64,000 nt of DNA from Shinella sp. PSBB067. GTDB taxonomy: Bacteria; Pseudomonadota; Alphaproteobacteria; Rhizobiales; Rhizobiaceae. The stretch's first letter is position 1. Each line of letters begins with the position of its first letter. The notes under the pieces are model-generated. The model worked only from the letters and a program-made list of their open reading frames with translations. It was not told the DNA's origin and made no database searches. A program made the position numbers and the translations under genes. The stretch covers positions 3,456,501 through 3,520,500 of the forward strand of contig NZ_CP069303.1 in the NCBI RefSeq assembly GCF_016839145.1. The letters are read 5' to 3'. Shown here piece by piece: positions 22,350 to 31,895 of the stretch.

Positions 22350-24554
22350 TCACAGGAAGCTCTGCGGGTCGATATCGAGCTGGACCTGGAGCGAGGCGCG
22401 CTCCCTGGGTCCGTTCGCCAGCATGGTGCGCAGGAAGGTCTGCATGTCGCTGCCCCGCCGGCCGTGCACCAGCAGCCGGAAGCGGTGGCGGCCGCGCACC
22501 AGCGCCAGCGGCGCCTCCGCCGGACCGAGTATCGAGATGCCGTCGACATGGGGCGCGGCCTGCCGCAGCCCCCGCGCATGCGCCTCAGCCTCGCCGCGGC
22601 TGTCGGCCGAGACGATGACCGAGGCGAGCCGTCCGAACGGCGGCAGCAGCGCCTTTTCCCGCTCGCCGATCTCCCGGTCGTAGAAGGCTTCCGCATCGCC
22701 CGAGACGATGGCCTGCATGACGGGATGGGCCGGCTGGTAGGTCTGGATGAGGCCGTGGCTCTTGAGGCCCGAGCGCCCGGCGCGGCCCGTCACCTGCGAG
22801 AGAAGCTGGAACGTCCGCTCCGCCGCGCGCGGATCGCCGTTGGAAAGGCCGAGATCGGCATCCACCACCCCGACCAGCGACATCAGCGGGAAATTGTGCC
22901 CCTTGGCGACGAGCTGCGTGCCGATGACGATATCCGCCTCGCCGCGCGCGATGGCCTCCAGCTCCAGCCTGAGGCGCTTGACGCCCATGAGGTCGGAGGA
23001 AAGCACGATGGTCCGCGCCTCCGGGAAATGCCGCTCCACCTCCTCCGCGATGCGCTCGACGCCCGGCCCGCAGGCCGCCAGATGATCGAACGTGCCGCAT
23101 TCCGGGCAGGCCTCGGGCGTGCGCTCGGCATAGCCGCAGTGATGGCACTGGATCTGCCCGCGGAACCGGTGCTCCACCAGCCAGCTCGAGCATTGCGGGC
23201 ACTGGAAGCGATGGCCGCAGACCCGGCAGAGCGTCAGCGGCGCATAGCCGCGCCGGTTGAGGAAGAGCAGCGCCTGCTCCTCCTTCTCGATGGTGCGGGC
23301 GATGCCGCGCAGGAGGATCGGCGAAAGAAAGCCGCCGCGCGCCGGCGGATGGCGCCGCATGTCGATGAGATGCAGGTCCGGCAGCGCCGCATCGCCGTAG
23401 CGCGTCGGCAGGTGCAGCTTGCGGTAGCGCCCGACCTCGCTGTTGACCCGGCTTTCGACCGACGGCGTCGCGGAGACGAGCACGGCCGGGAAATCGCCGA
23501 TGCGCGCCCGCACCACCGCCATGTCGCGGGCATTGTAGAAGACGCGGTCTTCCTGCTTGTAGGCCGGGTCGTGCTCCTCGTCGACGATGACGAGGCCGAG
23601 ATTCTCGAAGGGCAGGAACAGCGCCGAGCGCGCGCCGGCCACCACCCGCACGTCCCCCGTCGTCACCTGCCGCCAGACCTTTTCGCGGATGCGCGGGGCG
23701 AGATCGGAATGCCACTCGGCGGGCTTGGCGCCGAAGCGGTCGTGGAAGCGTTCGAGGAAGCCCGCCGTCAGCGCGATCTCCGGCAGGAGGATGAGCACCT
23801 GCCGGCCCTGCCGCAGCGTCTCGGCAATCGCCTCGAAATAGACCTCCGTCTTGCCCGAGCCGGTGATGCCGTCGATCAGCGAGACGGAAAAGCCGCCCTT
23901 GCGGACGCTCTCGACCAGATCGGCCGCGCTCTCCGTCTGCGGTCCTTCGAGCCGCGGCGCGACATAGTCGGGATCGGGCGCGGCCACCACCGGCGGGGGC
24001 GGCAGGAAGACGGTCTCGAAACTGCCCTGCTTCACCAGCCCGTCGACGACGCTCGTCGAGGTGCCGGAGGCATGGGCAAGGCCCGACCGGGTCCACGGGA
24101 TGCCGTCCTCGACCATTTCCAGCACGCGCTCGCGCGCGCTCGTCAGCCGCTCCGGGCGGTGGCCGGTGAAGCGCAGGCCCTCGATCATCGGTTCGGGATC
24201 GAAGGCGGCCGGCGCGCGCAGCGCCATGCGGGCGACGAGGCCCGGCGGCGTGACGGTATAGGCGGAGACCCAGTCGAGGAAATCGCGCATCTCCTTCGAA
24301 AGCGGCGGGCAGTCGAAGACCTTCTCGATGGGCCGCAGCTTCTTCGGATCGACCCTGCCCTCGTCGCCGCCGTCCCAGACGACACCCGGCACCAGCCGCG
24401 GGCCGAGCGGCACCTGCACGATCGAGCCCGGCTCGACCGCCATGCCTTCGGGCACCGTGTAGGAATAGGGCGCAGGCGTCGGCACCGGCACCATCACGGG
24501 CACGGTACGCGGAAAGAGTTTCTCCCCGAAAAGGTTGGTCGAATCGCTGCTCAT
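22350..24554 (-). CDS. priA: Primosomal replication restart helicase PriA
   Basis: PriA reloads the replisome at collapsed forks. The 734-residue protein starts at MSSDSTNLFGEKLFPRTVPV; the upstream in-frame extension to 24779 would run through the AAA ATPase gene, so I reject it. The helicase core has DGITGSGKTEVYFEAI (Walker A), IVDEEHDPAYKQED (motif II) and VLVSATPSVES. Four zinc-binding cysteine pairs follow, e.g. CRVCGHRFQCPQCSS and CHHCG...CPECG. Transcribed in the same direction as, and ahead of, the small membrane protein gene. Confidence 0.96.
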   Translation of the reverse strand: MSSDSTNLFGEKLFPRTVPVMVPVPTPAPYSYTVPEGMAVEPGSIVQVPLGPRLVPGVVWDGGDEGRVDPKKLRPIEKVFDCPPLSKEMRDFLDWVSAYTVTPPGLVARMALRAPAAFDPEPMIEGLRFTGHRPERLTSARERVLEMVEDGIPWTRSGLAHASGTSTSVVDGLVKQGSFETVFLPPPPVVAAPDPDYVAPRLEGPQTESAADLVESVRKGGFSVSLIDGITGSGKTEVYFEAIAETLRQGRQVLILLPEIALTAGFLERFHDRFGAKPAEWHSDLAPRIREKVWRQVTTGDVRVVAGARSALFLPFENLGLVIVDEEHDPAYKQEDRVFYNARDMAVVRARIGDFPAVLVSATPSVESRVNSEVGRYRKLHLPTRYGDAALPDLHLIDMRRHPPARGGFLSPILLRGIARTIEKEEQALLFLNRRGYAPLTLCRVCGHRFQCPQCSSWLVEHRFRGQIQCHHCGYAERTPEACPECGTFDHLAACGPGVERIAEEVERHFPEARTIVLSSDLMGVKRLRLELEAIARGEADIVIGTQLVAKGHNFPLMSLVGVVDADLGLSNGDPRAAERTFQLLSQVTGRAGRSGLKSHGLIQTYQPAHPVMQAIVSGDAEAFYDREIGEREKALLPPFGRLASVIVSADSRGEAEAHARGLRQAAPHVDGISILGPAEAPLALVRGRHRFRLLVHGRRGSDMQTFLRTMLANGPRERASLQVQLDIDPQSFL

Positions 24555-24612
24555 CGCCCGCGAAGATGCCCCCGCCGCCCTGCGAAGAAAACCGCAAAGA
24601 TCGCCGACCGGC

Positions 24613-25749
24613 TCATTCGTCGTCCTCGGCCATTTCGCCGGTGAGCCGCATGCCGTCGATCCAGGTCGCCCCGTCATGGCGCACGACGCGCTTTGCCCTG
24701 ACGCCGCAGCGTGCCTCCACCTCCTGCGCCAGCCGCTCGGAATGGGTGACGATCCAGAGCTGGCTCTCCCCGGCGGCACGCGCGATCATTTCAGCGAGCG
24801 GCGGCAGCATGTCCGGGTGGAGGCTCGCCTCCGGCTCGTTGAGCGCGATCAGCGGCGGCGTGCGGTAGGAAAGCAGCGCGGCGGCAAGGGCGAGGAAGCG
24901 GATCTGCCCGTCGGAAAGCTCGCGCGGCTGGAAAACACGCTGCGGAAACTGGGGAAAGGTAAGGCCGTAGGAGGCGAACGCCTCCGGTTCCGGCACGGAA
25001 AGCTTCGCCCCGCCGAAGGCGTCCCCGACGGCCCGGTCGAGATCGATGGTATCCTGCCGCGTCCAGGCGAGCGTCGCGAAGACCGCCGCCATGTTGGCGC
25101 CGTCCTCGTCGAGCAGCGGTGCGGTGACGGCGAGGCAGGGCTGGCGCAAGGCTGAATCGCGATCCGAGCGGAAACCATGGAAGAAACGCCATTGCGAGAC
25201 GGCCCGGCGGAATGTGCCGATCTCGGGATAGTGCCCGGCATCGCCGAGCAGCGCGACGGCCGTTTCCGACGTCAAGGCCTGCTCGGGATGCTCGACCATG
25301 CGCCCGGTCTCGTCCCGGACCATGATCCCCGGCCCGGCGCGCTTCATCACCGTCACCGGCCGGCGTCCGGTCTCGATGGAAAGCTCCTCGGCCTTGACCT
25401 GCGGCTCGAAGGCGAAGCCGGCCGCCGCCTTCGGCGGGCGCAACCCCGCCTCGACGCGGTAGCGGAAGGTGATCGCCCGGTCCTCGTCGAGCAGTTCCGT
25501 CTCCAGCCGGATGCGCACCGGCTCGTTCGCCCGCCGCCTGCCGGTCCACAGCGCCGAGGCCATGCCGCCCTCCGCCGCGATCTCGTGCGCGAAGGTGCCG
25601 CGCACCGCCGCCTGCACCAGTTGCAGGGAACGGTAGAGGTTGGACTTGCCGGCCCCGTTCTCCCCGACGAACAGGTTCACCCGCCCGAGATCCATGCGGA
25701 TCGAGCGGAGCGACCGGTAGTTTTCGGCGGACATTGAACGAAGCAGCAT
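24613..25749 (-). CDS. AAA family ATPase of the RecF/SMC-like (AAA_21) group
   Basis: The 378-residue ATPase has Walker A GENGAGKS at residues 29-36, an ABC-type signature LSDGQIRFLALAAALL and an H-loop IVTHSER. Walker B reads PPLIALNEPEASLHP, with Asn instead of the usual first acidic residue, as seen in related single-gene ATPases with NEPE. The N-terminus MSAENYRSLRSIRMDLGRVN is the standard RecF/OLD-like start. I chose ATG 25749; ATG 25734 is also possible. No nuclease (TOPRIM) domain is visible, so it is probably not an OLD nuclease. Role in DNA repair is only suggested by the priA and xerC neighbours. Confidence 0.8.
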   Translation of the reverse strand: MLLRSMSAENYRSLRSIRMDLGRVNLFVGENGAGKSNLYRSLQLVQAAVRGTFAHEIAAEGGMASALWTGRRRANEPVRIRLETELLDEDRAITFRYRVEAGLRPPKAAAGFAFEPQVKAEELSIETGRRPVTVMKRAGPGIMVRDETGRMVEHPEQALTSETAVALLGDAGHYPEIGTFRRAVSQWRFFHGFRSDRDSALRQPCLAVTAPLLDEDGANMAAVFATLAWTRQDTIDLDRAVGDAFGGAKLSVPEPEAFASYGLTFPQFPQRVFQPRELSDGQIRFLALAAALLSYRTPPLIALNEPEASLHPDMLPPLAEMIARAAGESQLWIVTHSERLAQEVEARCGVRAKRVVRHDGATWIDGMRLTGEMAEDDE

Positions 25750-25898
25750 GCGCTTACCCGGATTCGAAACGGAAACTCTCTCTATACAAGCCACCGTGTC
25801 TAGAGGAAGGCGGCACCTCTTGCCCAGCCCCGGCGCCAAACGTTAGCAATTCCTTAGCCATGGATCGCCCATCCTGTCCCGAACGCCGGAGGCAGGAC

Positions 25899-26834
25899 AT
25901 GACAGAACTTCTCATCATCGCCGATCCGGCGCTCATGGCCGAGCGGCAGGGCTGGCTTGCCGCGCTTGCCGAGGAGCGCCGGCTTTCCGGCAACACGCTG
26001 GAAGCCTACGAGCGCGACACGCGCCAGTTCCTCGCCTTCCTCACCGGCCATCTCGCCGCTCCTGCCCGCCTCAAGGACATCGGGGCCCTGCGCCCGGCGG
26101 ACCTGCGCGGCTTCCTCGCCGCCCGCCGCCGCGACGGCGCGGGTGCCCGCACCCTCGGCCGCGGCCTTGCGGGCCTGCGCTCCTTCCTGCGCCACCTCGA
26201 ACGCAAGGGGCTTGCCAATGCGGCCGGCGCTGCCGCCGTGCGCTCGCCGAAGCAGCCCAAGTCCCTGCCCAAGCCGCTTTCGGACCGGCAGGCCATCGCC
26301 GTCGTCGATGCCCGTGAGCAGCTGGCCGAGGAACCCTGGATCCGCGTGCGCAACGCCGCGGTCCTTGCGCTCCTCTATGGCTGCGGCCTGCGCATCTCCG
26401 AGGCCCTGTCGCTGACCCCGGCCGATTTCTCGGGCAGCCCCACGTCGCTCCGCATCGCCGGCAAGGGCGGCAAGATGCGCATCGTGCCGCTCATCGCGCC
26501 GGCCCGCACGGGCGTCGAGGACTATATCAAGCTCTGCCCCTTCCCCCTCCCGGACGACGGGCCGCTCTTCCGCGGCGCGCGCGGCGGACCGCTGCAGCCC
26601 GCCATCATCCAGCGCGAGATGCAGAAGCTGCGCGGTGCGCTCGGCCTGCCGGACAGCGCGACGCCCCATGCGCTGCGCCACTCCTTCGCCACGCATCTGC
26701 TGGCCGGCGGCGGGGATCTGCGCACCATCCAGGAACTGCTCGGCCACGCCAGCCTTTCCACCACGCAGGTCTATACCGGCGTCGATTCGGCGCGCCTTCT
26801 CGAAATCTACGACCGCGCCCATCCCCGCGCCTGA
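25899..26834 (+). CDS. xerC: Tyrosine recombinase XerC
   Basis: XerC with XerD resolves chromosome dimers at dif. The 311-residue protein has a SAM-like N-terminal core-binding domain and the full catalytic set: Arg165 in GLRISEAL, Lys189 in AGKGGKMRI, His257 and Arg260 in HALRHSFAT, His283 in LGHASLS and nucleophile Tyr292 in TTQVYTG. The ATG at 25899 follows GGAGGCAGG; a longer frame from 25734 overlaps the divergent ATPase start and is unlikely. Confidence 0.95.
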   Translation: MTELLIIADPALMAERQGWLAALAEERRLSGNTLEAYERDTRQFLAFLTGHLAAPARLKDIGALRPADLRGFLAARRRDGAGARTLGRGLAGLRSFLRHLERKGLANAAGAAAVRSPKQPKSLPKPLSDRQAIAVVDAREQLAEEPWIRVRNAAVLALLYGCGLRISEALSLTPADFSGSPTSLRIAGKGGKMRIVPLIAPARTGVEDYIKLCPFPLPDDGPLFRGARGGPLQPAIIQREMQKLRGALGLPDSATPHALRHSFATHLLAGGGDLRTIQELLGHASLSTTQVYTGVDSARLLEIYDRAHPRA

Positions 26835-26897
26835 TCCGTTAAGAGATTATGAGGGGGACGAAGGCTAGGGTCTGCCCGACATGCAGGGAGTTCGGCC

Positions 26898-27980
26898 ATG
26901 ACAGTCCTTCTTCACAAGAGCCGCCTGGCGCTCGCCGATCGGCTCGCCGATGCCGGCCTCCGGTTTCTGGCCGCGATCAACGTCCTCTTCGCCCTCTCCT
27001 TCCTCCTGGTCCTGGCCGCGCTTTCCCCCGCGCATGCGCAGGAGCCCCCGGCCTGCGGCGGCGAAAATCTGCTCGTGCAGTACGAGAAGGACGACCCCGC
27101 CGGCTATGCGAAGCTGCGCGCCGAGGCCGATGCCCTGCCGAACGGCAAGGGCATCTTCTGGGAGATCGAGAAGGACGGCAAGCCACCCTCCTGGCTGCTC
27201 GGCACCATGCATGTGACGGATCCGCGCGTGCTCGCCATGCCGGAAGCCGCCCGTGCCGCCTATGCCGCGGCCGCGACCGTCGTCGTCGAATCCGACGAGA
27301 TCGCCGACGAGAAGAAGGCCGGCGCGACGATCATGGCCCGCCCCGACCTCACCATGTTCACCGACGGCAGGTCCATCACCGACTTCCTCGACAAGGAGGA
27401 TACGGCAAAGCTGACCGAGGGCCTGAAGAGCCGTGGCCTGTCGCTCGCCGCCGTCAGCCGCATGAAGCCTTGGATGATCGCCAGCTTCGTCGCGCTGCCG
27501 GCCTGCGAGATCGCCCGCAAGACGGCGGGCGCCGCCTTCCTCGACCAGCGGCTCGCCAAGGACGCCATTGCCGAGGGCAAGACCCTGAAGGGCCTCGAGA
27601 CGCTCATCGAGCAGATTTCCGCCCTCGATTCCCTGCCGGTCGAGCCGCAGGTCCAGGGCCTTGTCCAGACGGTCGCCCTCGGCGGCAGGCTGGAGGACGT
27701 CATCGAGACGATGAGCCAGCTCTATCTTGCCGGCGACACCGGCATGATCATGCCGATGATGCGTGCCGCCGCGCCCGAGACGACCGAGGATGCGAAGGCC
27801 AATGCCGATTTCGAGCAGCGCATCATCATCGACCGCAACCACGTCATGGCGACGCGCGCCGCGCCGATCCTGGCGCAAGGCAATGTCTTCATGGCCGTCG
27901 GCGCGCTGCATCTGGCAGGTCCGGAAGGCGTGATCGAGCTTTTGCGCAAGCAGGGCTTCACCGTGACGGCCGCGAACTGA
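26898..27980 (+). CDS. TraB/GumN family protein, membrane-anchored or exported
   Basis: This 360-residue protein starts with a basic N-terminus and a hydrophobic segment at about residues 22-45, a signal anchor or signal peptide ending LSPAHAQ. The TraB/GumN family motifs are visible: LLGTMHVTDPRV near residue 100 and the C-terminal GALHLAGPEGVIELLRKQGF. The two GxxH blocks form the putative metal or catalytic site of this TIKI-like fold, for which metalloprotease activity has been proposed. The ribosome binding site is GCAGGGAGTTCGGCC. Function in rhizobia is unknown. It ends 3 bp from the convergent DUF2867 gene. Confidence 0.85.
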   Translation: MTVLLHKSRLALADRLADAGLRFLAAINVLFALSFLLVLAALSPAHAQEPPACGGENLLVQYEKDDPAGYAKLRAEADALPNGKGIFWEIEKDGKPPSWLLGTMHVTDPRVLAMPEAARAAYAAAATVVVESDEIADEKKAGATIMARPDLTMFTDGRSITDFLDKEDTAKLTEGLKSRGLSLAAVSRMKPWMIASFVALPACEIARKTAGAAFLDQRLAKDAIAEGKTLKGLETLIEQISALDSLPVEPQVQGLVQTVALGGRLEDVIETMSQLYLAGDTGMIMPMMRAAAPETTEDAKANADFEQRIIIDRNHVMATRAAPILAQGNVFMAVGALHLAGPEGVIELLRKQGFTVTAAN

Positions 27981-27983
27981 CCC

Positions 27984-28472
27984 TCAGCGCCGGCAGACCC
28001 GCTCGCCGATGCTCGACAGCATCCGGCGCACGATGAGCTTGTGGAACGGCATGACAAGCGCGAGGTAAAGCCGCCCGAGCAGGTTGTTGCGGTGGACGAG
28101 CGTCATCACGCTCAGGGTCTGGCCGCTCGGCCGGTCCTGCCGCACGTCGATGACGATGCGGAAATCGAGATGCCGGTCGTCGAAGCCGAGCACGACCCGG
28201 TCGTCGCTGGCGCTCACCACCGGAAAGCCGCCGATCTCCGTCCTGGAGGTCGTCACCCTTTCCGCCGCCCCCTTGAGCCCGAGGGGCGCCACCAGCGCAT
28301 TGCGCAGCGTCATCAGCCCTCGCACCCAGCCCGGCGGATGTTCCAGCGCCAGCCGCGCAGCCTCCCGCGCCGTCAGGCCCTCGACGGGAAGGCCCAGCGT
28401 GAAACGATCCGCCCAGTCGGCGGCAGGAAGAAGCGGATGGGGAAGCGAGACGGGTCTCGACACGGGCGACAT
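27984..28472 (-). CDS. DUF2867 domain-containing protein
   Basis: The 162-residue protein contains VLGFDDRHLDFRIVIDVR and a final LVHRNNLLGRLYLALVMPFH, which match DUF2867 (a SRPBCC-like domain). No signal peptide or membrane helix is clear. The start at 28472 follows a strong AAAGGAGGCCTC. No recognised function; gene neighbours do not suggest one. Confidence 0.8.
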   Translation of the reverse strand: MSPVSRPVSLPHPLLPAADWADRFTLGLPVEGLTAREAARLALEHPPGWVRGLMTLRNALVAPLGLKGAAERVTTSRTEIGGFPVVSASDDRVVLGFDDRHLDFRIVIDVRQDRPSGQTLSVMTLVHRNNLLGRLYLALVMPFHKLIVRRMLSSIGERVCRR

Positions 28473-28518
28473 GAGGCCTCCTTTCGGCCCTCCATGCTGC
28501 GCCGGTTCGCGCGGGGAA

Positions 28519-28549
28519 GACAGGCGGCCGGTTGTCGCAGCCGCCTGTC
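28519..28549 (-). terminator. Putative terminator of the mdh-suc-lpdA operon
   Basis: A perfect 10-bp stem GACAGGCGGC / GCCGCCTGTC with an 11-nt loop lies 5-35 bp past the lpdA stop on the minus strand. The run of Ts after it is poor (TTCCCC), so it may be a weak terminator or mRNA 3'-end stabiliser. Confidence 0.55.
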
Positions 28550-28553
28550 GCCA

Positions 28554-29960
28554 TCACATATGGATCGGCTTGGCGAAGGTCGCGAGCGCGGCTTCCTTGA
28601 CGGCTTCCGACATGGTCGGATGCGCGTGGCAGGTGCGGCCGAGGTCCTCGGAGGAGCCGCCGAATTCCATGAGGACGGCCGCCTCGTGGATCATCTCGCC
28701 GGCGCCGAAGCCGACGATGTGGACGCCGAGCACGCGGTCCGTCTCCTTGTCGGCCAGTACCTTCACGAAGCCGTCCGTCGCCAGCATGGCGCGGGCGCGG
28801 CCGTTGGCGGTGAAGGGGAACTTGCCGACCTTGTAGGCGATGCCCGCTGCCTTCAGCTCCTCTTCCGTCTTGCCGACGGAGGCGACTTCCGGCTGGGTGT
28901 AGACGACGCCCGGAATGACGTCGTAGTTCACATGGCCGGCCTGGCCGGCAAGGATCTCGGCGACGGCGACGCCCTCGTCCTCCGCCTTGTGGGCGAGCAT
29001 CGGGCCGCGCACGACATCGCCGATGGCGTAGATGCCGGGGACGTTCGTCTGGAAGTGCTTGTCGATCTCGACGCGGCCGCGGCTATCGAGCGCGATGCCG
29101 GCTTCCTTGAGGCCGAGGCCTTCCGTGTAGGGCTTGCGGCCGGTGGCGATGAGCACGACGTCGGCGTCGATGGTGGTGGCATCGCCCCCCTTGACGGGCT
29201 CGAAGGTCACCTTGGCGCCGGAACCGGACTTCGTAACGCCCGTCACCTTGGCGCCGAGCTTGAAGTCCATGCCCTGCTTGGCGAGCATGCGCTGGAACTG
29301 CTTGGAGACCTCGCCGTCCATGCCGCCGAGGATGGCGTCGAGATATTCGACGACCGTGACCTTGGCGCCGAGACGGGCCCAGACCGAGCCGAGCTCCAGG
29401 CCGATGACGCCGCCGCCGACGACCACCAGATGGCCCGGCACCTTGTCGAGCGCGATGCCACCCGTCGAGGAGACGATGACCTTCTCGTCAATCTCGACCG
29501 GAACGCCCGGAATGCCCGCGACGTCCGACCCCGTGGCGATCACGATGGCCTTCGTCTCCAGGACCTGCTCCTCGCCCTTGTCGCTGGTGACGGAGACCTT
29601 GCCGGCGCCGAGCACCTTGCCGGTGCCCTGGATGCCGTCGATCTTGTTCTTCTTGAAGAGGAAGGCGACGCCGTCGACATTCGACTTCACGGTCGCATCC
29701 TTGTGCGCCATCATCTTCGACAGGTTCAGCGTGGGCTTCACGCCCTCGATGCCGAGCGCCTCCATGCCGTGGGCGGCGTGGCTGTAGGTCTCGGAAGCGT
29801 GCAGCAGCGCCTTGGAGGGGATGCAGCCGACATTGAGGCAGGTGCCGCCATAGGTCGCGCGCTTCTCGACGACCGCGACCTTCAGGCCGAGCTGGGCCGC
29901 CTTGATGGCGCAGACATAGCCGCCGGGGCCGGAACCGATAACGATGAGATCATATGCCAT
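28554..29960 (-). CDS. lpdA: Dihydrolipoyl dehydrogenase (E3)
   Basis: This 468-residue FAD flavoprotein is the E3 component shared by 2-oxo acid dehydrogenases. It has the N-terminal FAD motif [13 protein letters not shown], the redox-active pair Cys41-Cys46 in CLNVGC, the NAD-binding [13 protein letters not shown], and the C-terminal His-Glu catalytic pair in CHAHPTMSE. The start MAYDLIVIG is at 29960. It is the last gene of the TCA operon, 23 bp after the SDR gene, and serves the OdhA-OdhB complex encoded upstream. Confidence 0.97.
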   Translation of the reverse strand: MAYDLIVIGSGPGGYVCAIKAAQLGLKVAVVEKRATYGGTCLNVGCIPSKALLHASETYSHAAHGMEALGIEGVKPTLNLSKMMAHKDATVKSNVDGVAFLFKKNKIDGIQGTGKVLGAGKVSVTSDKGEEQVLETKAIVIATGSDVAGIPGVPVEIDEKVIVSSTGGIALDKVPGHLVVVGGGVIGLELGSVWARLGAKVTVVEYLDAILGGMDGEVSKQFQRMLAKQGMDFKLGAKVTGVTKSGSGAKVTFEPVKGGDATTIDADVVLIATGRKPYTEGLGLKEAGIALDSRGRVEIDKHFQTNVPGIYAIGDVVRGPMLAHKAEDEGVAVAEILAGQAGHVNYDVIPGVVYTQPEVASVGKTEEELKAAGIAYKVGKFPFTANGRARAMLATDGFVKVLADKETDRVLGVHIVGFGAGEMIHEAAVLMEFGGSSEDLGRTCHAHPTMSEAVKEAALATFAKPIHM

Positions 29961-29983
29961 GGCAAGTCCTTCCTGCGCGGGGC

Positions 29984-30736
29984 CTAGCGGCCGCCGCTGA
30001 CGTTGAGGGCGGCACCCGTCACATAGGATGCCGCGTCGGAGAGAAGATAGAGAATGGAATGGGCGACTTCGTCGGCCGTGCCCGGCCGCTGCATCGGGAT
30101 CAGCGAGGCCATCTCGCGCGCCCTGTCCGGCAGGCCGCCGGAAGCGTGGATCTCTGTGTCGATGATGCCGGGGCGCACGAGATTGACCCGGACGCCCTCC
30201 GCCGCGACCTCGCGGGCAAGGCCGATGGTGAAGCTCTCGATGGCGCCCTTGCTGGCGGCGTAGTCGACATATTGCCCCGCCCCGCCGAGCTGCGCGGCGA
30301 CCGACGAGACATTGACGATGGAACCGCCCTCTCCGCCATGGCGCGTCGACATGCGGCGCACGGCTTCCTGCGCGCAGCGGATCGACCCCATGACGTTGAC
30401 TGCGAACATGCGCTCCAGCCGCTCGGCCGACATCTCGTCGACGCGCTGCGGCGTGGCGACGATGCCCGCATTGTTCACGAGGCCGTCGAGCCGGCCGAAA
30501 GTGCCGTCGATGGTCGAGAAGATATTGGCAAGGCCAAGCTCGCTGCCGACATCGCCCTGAACGGGGATTGCCGAGCCGCCGGCATCGCGGATCTCCGCCA
30601 CCACCGCCTCGGCGGCCGCGACATTGGAAACGTAGTTCACCGCGACCTGCCAGCCGGCCGCGCCCGCCATGCGGCAGACGCTTGCGCCGATACCGCGGCT
30701 GCCGCCGGTGACGAGAAGAACGGGTGCCTCGCTCAT
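29984..30736 (-). CDS. Short-chain dehydrogenase/reductase
   Basis: The 250-residue classical SDR has the NADP-type glycine motif TGGSRGIG at residues 10-17, NNAG at 88-91, the catalytic Ser145 in NVSSVAA, and Tyr159/Lys163 in YAASK. The substrate is unknown; the sequence resembles glucose/ribitol-type or 3-oxoacyl-ACP reductase-like members. The start overlaps the stop of the upstream secreted-protein gene by 4 bp (ATGA) and lpdA follows after 23 bp, so it lies inside the TCA operon. Confidence 0.93.
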   Translation of the reverse strand: MSEAPVLLVTGGSRGIGASVCRMAGAAGWQVAVNYVSNVAAAEAVVAEIRDAGGSAIPVQGDVGSELGLANIFSTIDGTFGRLDGLVNNAGIVATPQRVDEMSAERLERMFAVNVMGSIRCAQEAVRRMSTRHGGEGGSIVNVSSVAAQLGGAGQYVDYAASKGAIESFTIGLAREVAAEGVRVNLVRPGIIDTEIHASGGLPDRAREMASLIPMQRPGTADEVAHSILYLLSDAASYVTGAALNVSGGR

Positions 30737-31218
30737 GCCTTGCATCCCTTCCGCTTGAAGACGTCCCACGGCACGGCGCTCGCCTTGCCCTCGTCCCAGA
30801 GTTTCGAATAGCGCAGCGAGGCGCCGAAGCCGGAAAGAAGCAGGGTTTCGGCCGCCGGCCTGCCCTCTTCCGGCAGGAGCGCGGCATCGCCGCCGGCAAG
30901 GGCGTAGATCACGCTTTCCCAGACGGTGCAGGCGGCGATCTCCTCGCCGGTGGAATCGCCCTCGGGGCAATCGTGCATGACCATGCCGTTCGAGCGCGCC
31001 GGATCGCCCCGCATGACGATGCCGTCGAGCACCGTATCGCTGGCCAGGACCTTCAGCTTGAAATGATGGCTCGTCACCGCGGCGTCGGAGCCGACGGGTT
31101 CGAAGGCCAGCTCATAGCCCCCGTCGCGATCCGCATAGATCGCATGCTCCTGCCGGCACTCCGCCGCGGAGGCGGCGGTCGCGGCGAGCAATCCGGCAAG
31201 GACGAGGGCGGCGCGCAT
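30733..31218 (-). CDS. Secreted or periplasmic protein of unknown function
   Basis: This 161-residue protein starts with a signal peptide ([19 protein letters not shown], cleavage near ASA-AE). The mature part has four cysteines (ECRQEH, HDCPEG, AACTVW, KGCKA), which could form two disulfides. No named domain is recognised. It sits between the exporter gene (3-bp gap) and the SDR gene (4-bp overlap), so it is co-transcribed with the TCA enzymes. Function unknown. Confidence 0.8.
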   Translation of the reverse strand: MRAALVLAGLLAATAASAAECRQEHAIYADRDGGYELAFEPVGSDAAVTSHHFKLKVLASDTVLDGIVMRGDPARSNGMVMHDCPEGDSTGEEIAACTVWESVIYALAGGDAALLPEEGRPAAETLLLSGFGASLRYSKLWDEGKASAVPWDVFKRKGCKA

Positions 31219-31221
31219 TCC

Positions 31222-31863
31222 TCAGTGGGCCTTTTCCGTGGCGAGCTTGATGCCGAGCGCGATGAAGACAAGGCCGCTCGTGCGGTCGATCCACTGGCTC
31301 ATGCGCGAGAAGGCGGCCCGCATCCTCGGCGTCGTCATGAACAGCGAGACGCCGACGAACCAGGCAATGAGGCAGGTCGCCATGACGAGGCCGTAGCCGA
31401 ACTTGACGGCGATCGGCGTATGGGCGCCGACGACCGTCGAGAAGATCGACAGGAAGAAGAAGACGGCCTTGGGATTGAGCGCATTGGCAAGGAAGCCGAG
31501 GCCGAAGGCGCGCAGCGCCGTCTGCCGGCCCCTGTCCTCCTCGCCGCCCATCGCCTCGACGGAAAGATCGGTCTTGCCGGCGCGCAGCGCCTTGATGCCG
31601 ATATAGACGAGATAGGCGACGCCGCACCACTTCACGATGTTGAAGAGGTAGATCGACTGCGAGATGATGAGGCCGAGCCCGAGGATCGTATAGGTGACAT
31701 GCAGCATCAGCGCCGCGCCGATGCCGAAGGACGTGACGATCGCCGCGCGCCGTCCCTGCACGATCGACTGGCGCATGACCATGGCGAGGTCAGCGCCGGG
31801 CGAGACGATGGCGAAGGCGAAGATCGCCATCAGGGAAGCGAGTTCGAAGAGATAGGGATGCAT
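31222..31863 (-). CDS. LysE family amino-acid/metabolite exporter
   Basis: The 213-residue membrane protein has six hydrophobic segments and the LysE N-terminal signature FAFAIVSPGADLAMVMRQSI (the SPGPD-type motif here SPGAD). The central NALNPKAVFFFLSIFSTVV block is the second family hallmark. It probably exports an amino acid or a related small molecule. The start at 31863 follows ACGGAGCAG. Position inside the TCA operon suggests export of an excess metabolite, but the substrate cannot be inferred. Confidence 0.92.
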   Translation of the reverse strand: MHPYLFELASLMAIFAFAIVSPGADLAMVMRQSIVQGRRAAIVTSFGIGAALMLHVTYTILGLGLIISQSIYLFNIVKWCGVAYLVYIGIKALRAGKTDLSVEAMGGEEDRGRQTALRAFGLGFLANALNPKAVFFFLSIFSTVVGAHTPIAVKFGYGLVMATCLIAWFVGVSLFMTTPRMRAAFSRMSQWIDRTSGLVFIALGIKLATEKAH

Positions 31864-31895
31864 CGCATCTGCTCCGTTTCAGGCGCAAGCCGCCG

